A stretch of 64,000 nt of DNA from JAFGXT01 sp963677165 (GCA_963677165.2 CAXXSX010000002.1:1054001-1118000); one strand, 5' to 3'; numbered from the stretch's first letter, positions 52,387-61,579 are shown. Notes: generated from the sequence alone by a model not told the origin. Numbers and translations: made by a program.

Positions 52387-53541
52387 TCAAGCAACTATGT
52401 TTTGAAGCAATAGTCTAATAAGAATCAATGACAAGCCTTCACGGTCCGGATGTAATTCCTCGTATAGACAAAGAATTGAACCATCAGGCATTTCCGCCAA
52501 ATCGGAATACGCAACATTCCCCTTCGCTAGCAAAATACTGTCTGGCCATTCCACTCCCTCATCATAACTGAGATGAAGCATCAGTTCACTCCTGCAGCAT
52601 TTTTGCTGATTTTCCACACTCTCTTGGAGCCATTCTTTCGTCCCGGGAGCACTAAAAAGTAAAATTCTTCCTGTATCGGACGTTACGCCAAGTAAGCCGG
52701 CCGCGCAAATCGGTTCAAATAAACCATCACAAAAAGCAGGACGACTCCACTGGCTGATGCCGTCCTGGCTGGTCGTCACCAGACGTAGCCGCGGCGCGGA
52801 CTCAGATCTGGCGTTAAGCACTACACGGCCATCGGACAATTCGGCCACAACAGCCTCGTTAGGATCTATCCATTCATCGGTGCACGGAATTGCAATTTCG
52901 CCGCATTTCCACATTAATCCATGATCGTCACTATAGATTGTAGTGGTAACGGAAGGATGATGCGCCCCGGCCCCCGTCCCGGGAGAAATCCAGGCTGCAA
53001 CCAATAAGCGTCCATTCCTTAATTGGATTCCATGACCTGGTCCAACAGCAAGCACCTTCCAGGGATAGACTTTGTTCAGAGGCTCCAGCGCAGAAGTAAT
53101 CTCAACCGCCTCGGAAAAGGTTATCCCATCGTCATCACTTCTGCGATAAAAAATTCTAGCATATTCTACACAATACAGAACATGCAACGTACCATTTCGA
53201 TCGGCAATAAGAACAGTATTATCAAAGGTTATCTTGTTATTTTCCCCAATACCTTTTTTTAAGACCATCTCATTTTTTTCAGCTTGAATGAGATGTCCAT
53301 CCTGTGCAATAACGACAGGCTTCTGCCATGTTTGCCCCCCATCTAAACTTCGCTTTAATAAAAGATTACTTTCGGACCAGTCTCCATGCATGGTGGTATA
53401 TGCCTCGCAAGCGACACACACCACACCATTCCGCGTAACGACCATACTGGGTAAACGATATGATAAATATTTAGGATTTTCATTCGAGTCAAATACAACA
53501 ATTCTGTCCTTCACTTCAACTGCTTTTTTATTCAAATTCAC
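52387..53541 (-). CDS. GH33-type exo-alpha-sialidase
   Basis: This 384-residue protein, starting at GTG (53541), has no signal peptide. Sialidase hallmarks are YRLP with catalytic-triad Arg (about 29), a candidate acid/base Asp (about 54) in MHGDWSES, Asp boxes SLDGGQTW, SDDDGITF and SDDHGLMW, NEAVVAELSDGRVVLNARS (Glu and second Arg region), and YSDLAEMPDGSILCLYE with the probable nucleophile Tyr. It would release terminal sialic acid, here apparently in the cytoplasm. It is the last gene of an operon behind a GH-A-like hydrolase and prepilin-like protein. Confidence 0.86.
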   Translation of the reverse strand: MNLNKKAVEVKDRIVVFDSNENPKYLSYRLPSMVVTRNGVVCVACEAYTTMHGDWSESNLLLKRSLDGGQTWQKPVVIAQDGHLIQAEKNEMVLKKGIGENNKITFDNTVLIADRNGTLHVLYCVEYARIFYRRSDDDGITFSEAVEITSALEPLNKVYPWKVLAVGPGHGIQLRNGRLLVAAWISPGTGAGAHHPSVTTTIYSDDHGLMWKCGEIAIPCTDEWIDPNEAVVAELSDGRVVLNARSESAPRLRLVTTSQDGISQWSRPAFCDGLFEPICAAGLLGVTSDTGRILLFSAPGTKEWLQESVENQQKCCRSELMLHLSYDEGVEWPDSILLAKGNVAYSDLAEMPDGSILCLYEELHPDREGLSLILIRLLLQNIVA

Positions 53542-53579
53542 GTCTTTTCTCTTGATTAAAAATTTAAATAGAACGATTA

Positions 53580-56500
53580 TCAGCGAATGAGCTTCACTTT
53601 GTAATCAGAAAATGGAGTTGCATCCGGTTTAAGAAAACGCAGAAAAAAACCATGACCGTTAATGTCGTTGTGAACCCTGACCAGCAGACGATGCTCTCCG
53701 GCTTTGATATTCACCGGATATTTCTCCTGGTCTTTGACAGCCCCGCGATAGATGATTTTCTGTGCAATTTCCTTTTTATCGATCATAATCTTATAGCCGT
53801 CATCACTGCCAACCGCCAAGGTGCCCTTGAAGTCATGTTTCAATGTAATATAACAAACAGCGTAGCCGTAACAATTTTCTATCGGCTTGTCATGAGCGGG
53901 AAAAACATTTGCCGCTTTAAACGCCGCGGCAAAATCAACATACGCCGCCTTGCTGTGATAAGGGAACCAGTGGACTGTGGCTTTACCGGTCCGCCACTTT
54001 GTCTGCGGATTTGATGTAAACGTAACAAAATGGCGCTGATCCACTTTCGGATTAATTGTTTTATCATTATACTGGCCACCATAGTGGTAATGGTTGGACA
54101 AAAATTGCTTATTCCATTTGGGCGGAGTTTTTGTGGTATAGCGGTTTCCGGTGGCGGGAAACGGTCCGCAAAGCAGCCAGTCGGTAATAAATCCCTGCTT
54201 ATCCGGGTTAAAATCAGAATTATAGACCTCCTGCATTTCGGTGATCTGCGGAGTTAGCCGCGGCGCGAACAGGGCGGAAAATTCCGAAACTTTTACGGGA
54301 TGATCCGGCTGGTTAATAAATGATAGTCTGAGCTTTTTGGTTTTAATTTCACGAATCGGATACGATTCAACGGTTTCATTTGGTTTACGCCATCCCCAGG
54401 TTCCCGTCACACAATGCCACTTTATACCGTCAAACCATTCGACCTTATATTTTGCGGGACGAGCACCATTTGCCCAGCCAACCGTAATCCAGTTTATTTT
54501 TCGCGGATAACTCCATTGGTATAATACTGACACCGGAGATTTCAAACTACCGGCAACAGCAGGCTGCCAGCAATCCGCCGGACTTCCGGAACTGACCTTT
54601 TCCTCATCATACAGGCAGGCAGTAGAATATTTCGGCATGCTTTTCGGCGCGGAAACCCGAAATCCGCTTACTCCTTTTTTACTCACCAGCTGATCAAATC
54701 TGCCAGTATCTGCCAGCCCTTTTTCAAATATAGAGCGACTCTTCAGGCCTGTGAAAAATTTATTGATGTTTCTTCCTGTACCAATTACGTAAACCGGATC
54801 GGCTCCAACCGAATATTCCTTTTTTAAAGGAAGCGGATTACAAAACATGTCAAGAACCTTCACATTCGCGGCGCCGCAAGTCACCATACACCGTTCTCCC
54901 ATTTTCAGTTTAACCGCCCAGAAAATCACAATGATTTTTTTGTTCAGACGAAATGTCAATCCAGTAAAACCTTGAGGAAGGCGAAGTTTTTTGTACGGAA
55001 CGGCATTTTCCAGCAGGCGCATAGCTTGAGCGATTGCAACCGCCGCCGGCATGGGAGTCATATCCCCATCAGACATCGACCAGGAATTTCCATAGGAATT
55101 CGAAGTATGATAAATCATCCACGGAACACGGTGGAACAAGTGATAGAGCAATAATCTCGTATACATCGGGGTTGCGACAAGATATGAAACCGGAGTCCGG
55201 TCGGAAAATCCCTTGGAGCCCCATAAACCATAACGCGGCGGCTGGCCCAGATAAAATGATTCCATCGGGCAAATCCCGGCTTCACTGTCGATCAGCTGCT
55301 TCTTTCCGTGACCGTTGCGTTTCAGAAGTTCTTTCACCGAAGTAACATAGGCATCAAACTGCAGATCCTGATCAAGCGGATGTGTACCTCCGGCTCCCAC
55401 ATAAAAATGTCCCGTTATAGTATCAAGACCATCAAACACTTTCTGCCTGCACATTTCTTCCCAGGTTCCGTAGCCAGGAGAAATTTCTTCCGGCGGGCCC
55501 CCCGTAGCAATCCGGACAGACGGATCATTTTTACGAATTATTTCAGCGGTATGTTTGATGATTTCAGCCGTTTTTGCTGGATTTTTGCGCCATTCTCCAT
55601 ATCGCTCGTTAAAGATTTCATATACGGCAACTCTACCTTTATATTCTTTGGAAAGGGCGTCGGCATATTTATAGAAGCCCGACGGATTGGTAAACATATC
55701 CGGAGCCCATTTGGGTTTTCCGTCCAAAACCACCAGCGGTTTCAACGGTCCCGGCGGCAGTTTGCCATCAAACTTGAATGTCCCCTGCTTTTTTTCCACG
55801 TTTTTCCATAATAATCCCTGGTTGGTATCCCAAAGTCGTTCAAATCCACCGCCCATTGCCAAAATCAGTGCGGAATTGCCATGCCCGCCCAGCATAGGAG
55901 AAGCTTTTGACGTCGGAGGACTAACCCTGGCGCAAATCTTCTGCTGTTCGATTTTCCTGCCGTCGGCACAAACAATGGAAAACTTAATCACGTACGACCC
56001 GTACTTTTCCGGCACCGGCAGTTCAACCGGCGGCTTGTCCCCCGGTATTACCGTTACGGATTTATTTCCGACCGACTGATGATTGTAATCATAAACCGTA
56101 ATTTTAATTTGTGCGTCTCCATTGCCTCTGTAATTAAAATCGCAGCATACCGGCTGTTTCAACTGAAACCACCAGGGATATTTCACGGAATCTCCCCAGG
56201 AAATCCAGACCGTATCGCCCTGCGGAGGAACCTTCGTAGCAATTGACGGAATTGAAACATCCGGCGCGTCCGTCAGCTTCACGGCAGCAATCCATAGCTT
56301 AGTCGATGCCCTGAAATCCAGTGTGGTGAAACTGCGGCTGGTGGTAAATTTCACTGGTCCCAGAAATTTATTCCCGGTGTTTTCCGGTTGAATCGTTTGA
56401 ATATTGTCGTTAATGGCCAATTCCAACGGTGCCTTACTCTTTACATCATACAACTTAATATACGCATAATAAGTACCGCCAGGAATCGGCTGATCATCTG

Positions 56501-56696
56501 GAGCAAGAATGATTTTCCCGATATTGGCGTTACGGGCAGAAAAGTCGTTTACAAACACCTTGTTATAACGTTCATAAAACTGTAGATTCTTTTGTTTCAG
56601 CCGGGGGATTTTTATGTCTCTTACAACCGCAGCATTCAGGTACTGCCCCACTCCTGCCGTCATGACGGCAGCACATAATAGCATTTTTACATTCAT
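53580..56696 (-). CDS. Large secreted GH-A clan-like glycoside hydrolase with C-terminal beta-sandwich domains
   Basis: This 1038-residue protein has a signal peptide (MNVKMLLCAAVMTAGVGQYLNA). Residues about 25-260 are beta-rich. A TIM barrel (about 265-600) has VYEIFNERYGEW (candidate acid/base Glu after Asn) and KQLIDSEAGICP (candidate nucleophile Glu), which resembles GH39/GH5-like clan A enzymes. A discoidin (F5/8-type)-like segment follows (about 740-850: INWITVGWANGARPAKYKVEWFDG). The end (DWLLCGPFPATG, LAVGSDDGYKIMIDKKEI, GEHRLLVRVHND) is like PA14/carbohydrate-binding sandwiches. Substrate unknown. The sialidase gene follows after 38 bases. Confidence 0.75.
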   Translation of the reverse strand: MNVKMLLCAAVMTAGVGQYLNAAVVRDIKIPRLKQKNLQFYERYNKVFVNDFSARNANIGKIILAPDDQPIPGGTYYAYIKLYDVKSKAPLELAINDNIQTIQPENTGNKFLGPVKFTTSRSFTTLDFRASTKLWIAAVKLTDAPDVSIPSIATKVPPQGDTVWISWGDSVKYPWWFQLKQPVCCDFNYRGNGDAQIKITVYDYNHQSVGNKSVTVIPGDKPPVELPVPEKYGSYVIKFSIVCADGRKIEQQKICARVSPPTSKASPMLGGHGNSALILAMGGGFERLWDTNQGLLWKNVEKKQGTFKFDGKLPPGPLKPLVVLDGKPKWAPDMFTNPSGFYKYADALSKEYKGRVAVYEIFNERYGEWRKNPAKTAEIIKHTAEIIRKNDPSVRIATGGPPEEISPGYGTWEEMCRQKVFDGLDTITGHFYVGAGGTHPLDQDLQFDAYVTSVKELLKRNGHGKKQLIDSEAGICPMESFYLGQPPRYGLWGSKGFSDRTPVSYLVATPMYTRLLLYHLFHRVPWMIYHTSNSYGNSWSMSDGDMTPMPAAVAIAQAMRLLENAVPYKKLRLPQGFTGLTFRLNKKIIVIFWAVKLKMGERCMVTCGAANVKVLDMFCNPLPLKKEYSVGADPVYVIGTGRNINKFFTGLKSRSIFEKGLADTGRFDQLVSKKGVSGFRVSAPKSMPKYSTACLYDEEKVSSGSPADCWQPAVAGSLKSPVSVLYQWSYPRKINWITVGWANGARPAKYKVEWFDGIKWHCVTGTWGWRKPNETVESYPIREIKTKKLRLSFINQPDHPVKVSEFSALFAPRLTPQITEMQEVYNSDFNPDKQGFITDWLLCGPFPATGNRYTTKTPPKWNKQFLSNHYHYGGQYNDKTINPKVDQRHFVTFTSNPQTKWRTGKATVHWFPYHSKAAYVDFAAAFKAANVFPAHDKPIENCYGYAVCYITLKHDFKGTLAVGSDDGYKIMIDKKEIAQKIIYRGAVKDQEKYPVNIKAGEHRLLVRVHNDINGHGFFLRFLKPDATPFSDYKVKLIR

Positions 56697-56776
56697 ATTG
56701 ATTTCTTTCTATTGCAGATAAAAACTAAGTATCCCGAAACGGAAACTATTTTCGGGATTGTTATAAGTGATCGAAT

Positions 56777-57484
56777 TTAAATCTCAATATTCCAGATCGA
56801 TTCCGGATTCGTCCTTAAATAAGCTTTTTTGCCGGAAGTCACACTACCATCGGTCATCAGAACATTGGAGCCATAGTTATGACGTATGCTCAAACAGGTA
56901 CGGTATAGGTTCACATCAGAATCAGTTGGTCCCAGCCGAAGTCTGTACATAGAATTGTTTGCCGATGTGAAAATTTCCCCATCCGCCACCAGCCCGCGAC
57001 TCTGTTTTACTTTCGTCAACCTGAATGCCGTGCTAGGTAATGAAGTCACGGAACCATTTTTTATTCTGTAGTCACTCATGGCATATGAAAGCTGCGATGA
57101 TGAGGCTGTCGATGGAGAACTGCCATAAAAACCATCTCTGAGCAACTCTGATACTTTCCCATAACCGGAAAATTTTCTGATTGTCAAAGCATCGGACGGA
57201 CACAGAAAAACTCTGACATTGTTCGCATAAGGAATCAATTTGTATACCCAGGTATCACATGGAACATAATTATTGTCCAGACGATACTGCGACATAACAA
57301 AATCGTTGTGATCAACCATATACATATTGATCCCCAGCCCGATCTGTTTTAAATTGTTCCTGCATGACGCTTCTTTGGCCTTATTTCTAGCCTTGTTCAG
57401 CGACGGCAGCAGTATCGCCGCCAGAATTGCGATAATCGCTATCACAACCAGGAGCTCGATAAGTGTGAATACGTTTTTTTTCAT
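56777..57484 (-). CDS. Prepilin-like (type II pseudopilin) protein, GntR cassette
   Basis: The protein has 235 residues from the ATG at 57484 (SD GGAG). An in-frame upstream ATG at 57535 is rejected because the SD and conserved start favour MKKNVFTLIELL. Prepilin helix VFTLIELLVVIAIIAILAAILLPSL with Glu 5; the residue before Phe is Val, not Gly. Then NKAKEASCRNNLKQIGLGINMY, FLCPSDA, and near the end IRHNYGSNVLMTDGSV, the RH...DG motif of this prepilin-like family. It is the first gene of the hydrolase/sialidase operon, opposite the GntR gene. Confidence 0.9.
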   Translation of the reverse strand: MKKNVFTLIELLVVIAIIAILAAILLPSLNKARNKAKEASCRNNLKQIGLGINMYMVDHNDFVMSQYRLDNNYVPCDTWVYKLIPYANNVRVFLCPSDALTIRKFSGYGKVSELLRDGFYGSSPSTASSSQLSYAMSDYRIKNGSVTSLPSTAFRLTKVKQSRGLVADGEIFTSANNSMYRLRLGPTDSDVNLYRTCLSIRHNYGSNVLMTDGSVTSGKKAYLRTNPESIWNIEI

Positions 57485-57522
57485 GACTTTCTCCTTTTTT
57501 GAATGAAATAATCTTTGAAAAA

Positions 57523-57556
57523 TATAACAAATCAATTTCTTATTATTATAACAAAT
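57523..57556. repeat. Direct repeat of TATAACAAAT over the cassette promoter
   Basis: TATAACAAAT occurs at 57523-57532 and 57547-57556, a 24-base period. The second copy overlaps the -10 box. The pair is a candidate operator for the divergently encoded GntR-LacI hybrid. Confidence 0.5.
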
Positions 57557-57573
57557 TTTTCTTGATCTGTCAA
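57545..57573 (-). promoter_or_regulatory. Consensus promoter of the prepilin-hydrolase-sialidase operon
   Basis: On the minus strand: TTGACA (57568-57573), 17-base spacer, TATAAT (57545-57550), both perfect. Such a strong promoter is expected to be held by a repressor. Confidence 0.87.
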
Positions 57574-57681
57574 TATCTATAGCATAAAAAATTATTTTTT
57601 ATTTTATTAGTTATTGATTTTATAACATAAAGCACTATATTACAATAACAATTAATAAGAAATCATAAAAATATCAAAAAT

Positions 57682-58770
57682 ATGAAACTCATACAAAAAA
57701 AGAGCCGGTCGGAACAAGTTGAAGATTATATCAGGAATGAGATAATCAAGGGAAATTACCAGCCGGGAACCCGGATAGAACCAGTAAGAAAACTGGTAAA
57801 GAAGCTTGGTATATCACATGTTACAGCGGCAACCGCCCTGAAACACCTCGCAGAAGACGGCTGGATAGAAAGCAAGGGAGGAAAAGGTTCATTCATTAAA
57901 GCGAAACCACCAGCAGTAATGTCAAACGATATTGAAGGGGGATTGGAAAACAGAAGAAAAACCGTCTATAATTTTTTCTCTTACGAACAAGTAAATGCCC
58001 CGTTTTACACGGAATTACAGTGTAGTTTGCACGACGAAATTGAACGGTTTGGCTGGAACTTAAAAATTTCCTTGAGGGCACCGGAAAAAATAATTGAAGC
58101 ACGCAATAATCCGGATACGATAGGCATTATCATGTTTTATGGTGATATGGATGAGAATTATGATTGGAACGTACCCGTCGTGGCCTTCGGGATGGAGCCT
58201 TGGTACCGGGAAGGTTGCAATATCGGGCCTGATAATTATCAGGGTGGTTTTCAGGCAGGAAAACTGTTGGTGGAAAAAGATCTTAAAGAAGTGACTTTTG
58301 TTACCGCTCCGACCAAGGACAACTCCGGCTGGTATATGTATGACCTGGCTATGCTTGAAAGATATCGTGGATTAGCCGACTGCTTTTCGACTCACGGCCT
58401 TAATCCTCCTCAGCAAATCCCCTGGAACCTGCCAGGTAAAGTTACCAAAGAAGTAAAACAACTGTTATTGGACGTAAAGTCCGGAAAAAAGGATCACCTG
58501 AACCTGGTGGTAGCCAACCGGGTCATGGCGACAGAGATCTGCCAAATGATGAGCTGTATGGAACTTGAATTAAAACGTGATGTAAGCATTATCACCTTCA
58601 TCCGGCGCGGCGGAATGGATTCAACTTATCCGTTGTCGACTTTTGACTGTGACTGGAAAAGTATCGGCTATCAAATGGCTCAGGCTCTATATCAACTAAT
58701 CAACAACAACTCTATGATGCCAAGTCGGATTCAAATGCCGATGTTTTTCAAAGATGAAGGCTCTATTTAA
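57682..58770 (+). CDS. GntR-type regulator with LacI-like sensor domain
   Basis: This 362-residue regulator has a GntR winged helix at about 1-75 (SEQVEDYIRNEIIKGNYQPGTRIEPVRKLVKKLGISHVTAATALKHLAEDGWIESKGGKGSFI). A periplasmic-binding-protein-like effector domain follows (about 85-362: IGIIMFYGDM, NYQGGFQAGKLLVEK, NLVVANRVMATEICQMM, FDCDWKSIGYQMAQALYQL). This GntR-LacI hybrid plan is that of AraR-like sugar regulators. It is divergent from the prepilin/hydrolase/sialidase operon and probably represses it until a sugar binds. The SD is weak. It meets the convergent hpt gene with only 2 bases between stops. Confidence 0.9.
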   Translation: MKLIQKKSRSEQVEDYIRNEIIKGNYQPGTRIEPVRKLVKKLGISHVTAATALKHLAEDGWIESKGGKGSFIKAKPPAVMSNDIEGGLENRRKTVYNFFSYEQVNAPFYTELQCSLHDEIERFGWNLKISLRAPEKIIEARNNPDTIGIIMFYGDMDENYDWNVPVVAFGMEPWYREGCNIGPDNYQGGFQAGKLLVEKDLKEVTFVTAPTKDNSGWYMYDLAMLERYRGLADCFSTHGLNPPQQIPWNLPGKVTKEVKQLLLDVKSGKKDHLNLVVANRVMATEICQMMSCMELELKRDVSIITFIRRGGMDSTYPLSTFDCDWKSIGYQMAQALYQLINNNSMMPSRIQMPMFFKDEGSI

Positions 58771-58772
58771 TA

Positions 58773-59297
58773 TTAAGCGCCACGTTTGATGCCGATATAG
58801 GGGAGGTTGCGGTAGTATTCGTTATAGTCAAGGCCGTAGCCAATCACGAATTCATCCGGAATGTCAAAGCCGGTGTAGTCGGCAGTAATATCGACAGTAC
58901 GGTTGTATTCTTTATTCAGCAAAGTACAGATCTTTACCGATGCCGGTTCCATTTTCATAATTAGTTCACGGCAATAATGCAAGGTATTGCCCGTATCAAG
59001 AATTTCGTCAACAATCAGAACATCACGTCCAGTAAGATCAAGCTTCAATTCTGATCTGGCCCGAACTTCACCGGTACTCTTTGTTCCCTCGTATGACCCC
59101 ATCATTATTGAATCCAGTCTAAGCGGCAAAGCAATATTTCTGATAAGATCCGCGGTAAAAAGCATTGCGCCGTTGGTTATGGAAACTACGTTAATTTCCC
59201 GTTCAGCATAATCCGCAGTAATCATCTGTCCCAATTCAACAACCCTGCTGCGAATTTTTTCGGCACTGATATATTCTTCAGGAAGGAGGAGTTTCAT
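58773..59297 (-). CDS. hpt: Hypoxanthine phosphoribosyltransferase
   Basis: This 174-residue purine salvage enzyme converts hypoxanthine or guanine plus PRPP to IMP or GMP. The PRPP-binding signature DVLIVDEILDTGNTLHY is complete, with EYISAEKIRSRVVELG at the start and the C-terminal DEFVIGYGLDYNEYYRNLPYIG loop. Its ATG lies inside the last codons of the upstream lipoprotein gene (4-base overlap), with SD AAGGAAA. Confidence 0.95.
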   Translation of the reverse strand: MKLLLPEEYISAEKIRSRVVELGQMITADYAEREINVVSITNGAMLFTADLIRNIALPLRLDSIMMGSYEGTKSTGEVRARSELKLDLTGRDVLIVDEILDTGNTLHYCRELIMKMEPASVKICTLLNKEYNRTVDITADYTGFDIPDEFVIGYGLDYNEYYRNLPYIGIKRGA

Positions 59298-59917
59298 TTC
59301 TTTCCTTTGGCTTTGTTGTCCATCTGATCATTACGCGCTTTCAAAGCCACGGCTTCTTTCATAATAATCCGACTAAGTTTATTGCAAACCTGACTTATCG
59401 CCGCCGCAAAGGCTTCCGGATTTTGTTCGGTATACGAAGCGGACAAAATTCTTGAAGATTCACAGAAAACCGTATCCTCTTCTTCTGCAACTATTTTGTA
59501 ATCAACGCCAATTATGACCTTTTGCTCCTGAATCATAATTTCAAACAGAGTAATTGTTCCGGCAAACACATATGAATTACGTTTTGATTCAATCGGCTTA
59601 GAACCATCATTGCTGAATGCCAGCTGAAGATATTGCTGAAGCATTGTTTCAGGAGAATTACACCATTTATTATAATCATCCACAAGAATGCGATTGTCTG
59701 ACTTGCGGTAGCGCATTTTTGTCGTACTGCCCGTCAACATTCTCATAATATGAACATTTATATCCACATCCTGATAAGGAAGCGGCTCTGGAGCCGTCAG
59801 ACTGTAATATTTTATAGGATGATAATTGTCGTCTCCAAGCAACCATCCTTTGCAGCCTCCAGCCGCCAAAGAACCAACCGCCAAAACAGCAATTAATAAT
59901 ATTGTCTTTAATTTCAT
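59294..59917 (-). CDS. ABC-transport auxiliary lipoprotein (PqiC/LbcB-like)
   Basis: This 207-residue protein has a lipoprotein signal (LAVGSLAAGGC) with lipobox Cys at about 22. YYSLTAPEP soon after the Cys and ILVDDYNKWCNSPETMLQQYL match the DUF330/PqiC-type auxiliary lipoproteins of MCE and related ABC lipid transporters. It would sit at the inner face of the outer membrane, but the partner transporter genes are not in the window. SD GGGAGGA. It is coupled to hpt. Confidence 0.75.
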   Translation of the reverse strand: MKLKTILLIAVLAVGSLAAGGCKGWLLGDDNYHPIKYYSLTAPEPLPYQDVDINVHIMRMLTGSTTKMRYRKSDNRILVDDYNKWCNSPETMLQQYLQLAFSNDGSKPIESKRNSYVFAGTITLFEIMIQEQKVIIGVDYKIVAEEEDTVFCESSRILSASYTEQNPEAFAAAISQVCNKLSRIIMKEAVALKARNDQMDNKAKGKK

Positions 59918-59940
59918 TATTTAATCCTCCCAATAGGTAA

Positions 59941-60954
59941 TCAACGTTTTTTACGCTCAGGAATTTTCAAATTCATTCCAACTTGCAATGCCGATGCGTC
60001 ACTTAAAATATGTTTATTCGCCTCAAGAATCAACGTATAATAATTGCCGCTGCCATAAAATTTTCTGGAAATCTCTGTTAAAGTATCACCTTTTTTCACC
60101 TTGTAAAATGCAGGAAGCAAGGTTTTTTCGTTTTCTCCGGTTTTAATTGGTCCATTGAGAGATGCCCGCATGGGATATTTTTTATCGTTGTTCTGCTGCT
60201 GTTTAATAAATATCTTACGCCTGGAGTCAATAACGGAATCAACAGAGTTCAAACTTTGCTGATTTTGCCCGGAAGCCTTTTTAATCTTTTTAGTCTCCTT
60301 ATCCATTGCTTTCGGCTGTTCAGTAGAAACACCTGCAATTTTGGGAGACGCGCTACTGTCTAAAACAGGAAATTTTTCTTTTTCCGGAATTTTTACCGGA
60401 GCCGGAGGAGCAGAAAAAAATTTACCTTTTTCTGTTTTTAGCCGATTTAAATAATCTGTCAACTGCTGATTCTTCTTCGCGTACATTATAAGATGCTTAC
60501 GGTACACCGCAGCTCTCATCTGACTGTTTTTCAGCGCCTTTCCGGTTTTATCAAGCTTGAAACGGAGGGAATTAATATCCTCAGGGTCGTTAAACCGATC
60601 TTTCAGTTGAAGGTAATATTTATGCTCAGATGCTTCTATCCATTTGGGAATGGCATCACGATCAGAAGCATCAGGCGGGGCCAGTTCAAGATAGCGTTTA
60701 TAATGATAGATGGCATTGACCGGCTGATTTAACCTGTCGTCATAAATGGTGGCCAGTTTTTTGTGAGCCATTGCGGAATCAGGATTAATCTTCAAGTATT
60801 GTTTATACAAAGTTACTGCATTCTGAATATTGTTATTACGTAATTCCCTACCCGCCTTAAAATACAACGGATGATTTCCGTCTCTGTCTTTACAGGAGCA
60901 AAGACAGACCGTTAAAACAGTAAACACAGCAATTTTTATAATCCTGAAATACAT
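59941..60954 (-). CDS. TPR-LysM lipoprotein
   Basis: The 337-residue protein has a lipoprotein-type signal with CLCSCKD at about residue 20. TPR-like repeats at about 28-110 (AGRELRNNNIQNAVTLYKQYLKINPDSAMAHKKLATIYDD, NAIYHYKRYLELAPP). A Lys/Pro/Gln-rich linker leads to a C-terminal LysM domain at about 282-333 (YKVKKGDTLTEISRKFYGSGNYYTLILEANK, LQVGMNLKIP) that binds peptidoglycan. A cell-envelope scaffold role is inferred. First gene of a three-gene operon with the ABC auxiliary lipoprotein and hpt. Confidence 0.87.
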   Translation of the reverse strand: MYFRIIKIAVFTVLTVCLCSCKDRDGNHPLYFKAGRELRNNNIQNAVTLYKQYLKINPDSAMAHKKLATIYDDRLNQPVNAIYHYKRYLELAPPDASDRDAIPKWIEASEHKYYLQLKDRFNDPEDINSLRFKLDKTGKALKNSQMRAAVYRKHLIMYAKKNQQLTDYLNRLKTEKGKFFSAPPAPVKIPEKEKFPVLDSSASPKIAGVSTEQPKAMDKETKKIKKASGQNQQSLNSVDSVIDSRRKIFIKQQQNNDKKYPMRASLNGPIKTGENEKTLLPAFYKVKKGDTLTEISRKFYGSGNYYTLILEANKHILSDASALQVGMNLKIPERKKR

Positions 60955-61040
60955 AAAAAATATTATTCCGAAACAGTTTCAGAAATATACATCTATGCCA
61001 GGATATTTCCAAGTTTTTAAGTGTTAAGTTTTAAGTGATT

Positions 61041-61430
61041 AAATTTTAGTTAATGTGCCAAAAGTTGTGATGGTAAGCGGTAGGACTTGTTTATTGCCAG
61101 GATAAGAATAGATGGGTTAATGCCCAAAAGCAAGTTAAAACAAAAATATTATTTACGTGGCGGTTGGTGTTTGGGCGTGAGCCGTAGCTTGCGATCTCCG
61201 AGCGCAAATAGCAATTTTGCTGTTATCGTGTAGATTAATGCCTAATCTTTTAAAGTCACGAATAATTTGAGTATAGATGGTTTCAGAGAATCCGTGTCTA
61301 CGGCGTTTGTGGCAGACGTGCTTTATGCGCTCGGAGATCGCATGCTACCCAGAAAAATCATTTTGCAATGTAATCGCAGTAAGCATGATTTTTCGTTGTA
61401 TCACAAAATTTGGCACATTAACAAATTTTA
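61041..61430. mobile_element. Non-autonomous transposable element (MITE) with 8-bp target duplication
   Basis: Terminal inverted repeats of 23 bases at 61049-61071 and 61400-61422 match at 21 positions (outer end GTTAATGTGCCAAA). They are flanked by a direct repeat AAATTTTA at 61041-61048 and 61423-61430, an 8-bp target-site duplication. The 374-bp element also has an inner inverted repeat (61184-61206 with 61326-61348, one mismatch, core GCGATCTCCGAGCGCA). It has no transposase gene; a 63-codon open frame on the minus strand (61153-61344) has no ATG. The parent transposase family cannot be named; 8-bp duplications occur in several IS families. Confidence 0.82.
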
Positions 61431-61579
61431 AGGTTGAGGATAAATGAAATGTTTTTTTCTTCAATTTGTTAAAAGCAAAGGATAGATGCCTTCCGGTTTC
61501 CGCCTGGTACATTTGTAACTGAATTTTGATGCGTCACTAATATTATCTGTCAATCTCGCATAAATTCTATGCTTAAAAC
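61431..61579. other. Spacer beyond the MITE
   Basis: No open frame, repeat or terminator that I can support. Confidence 0.4.
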
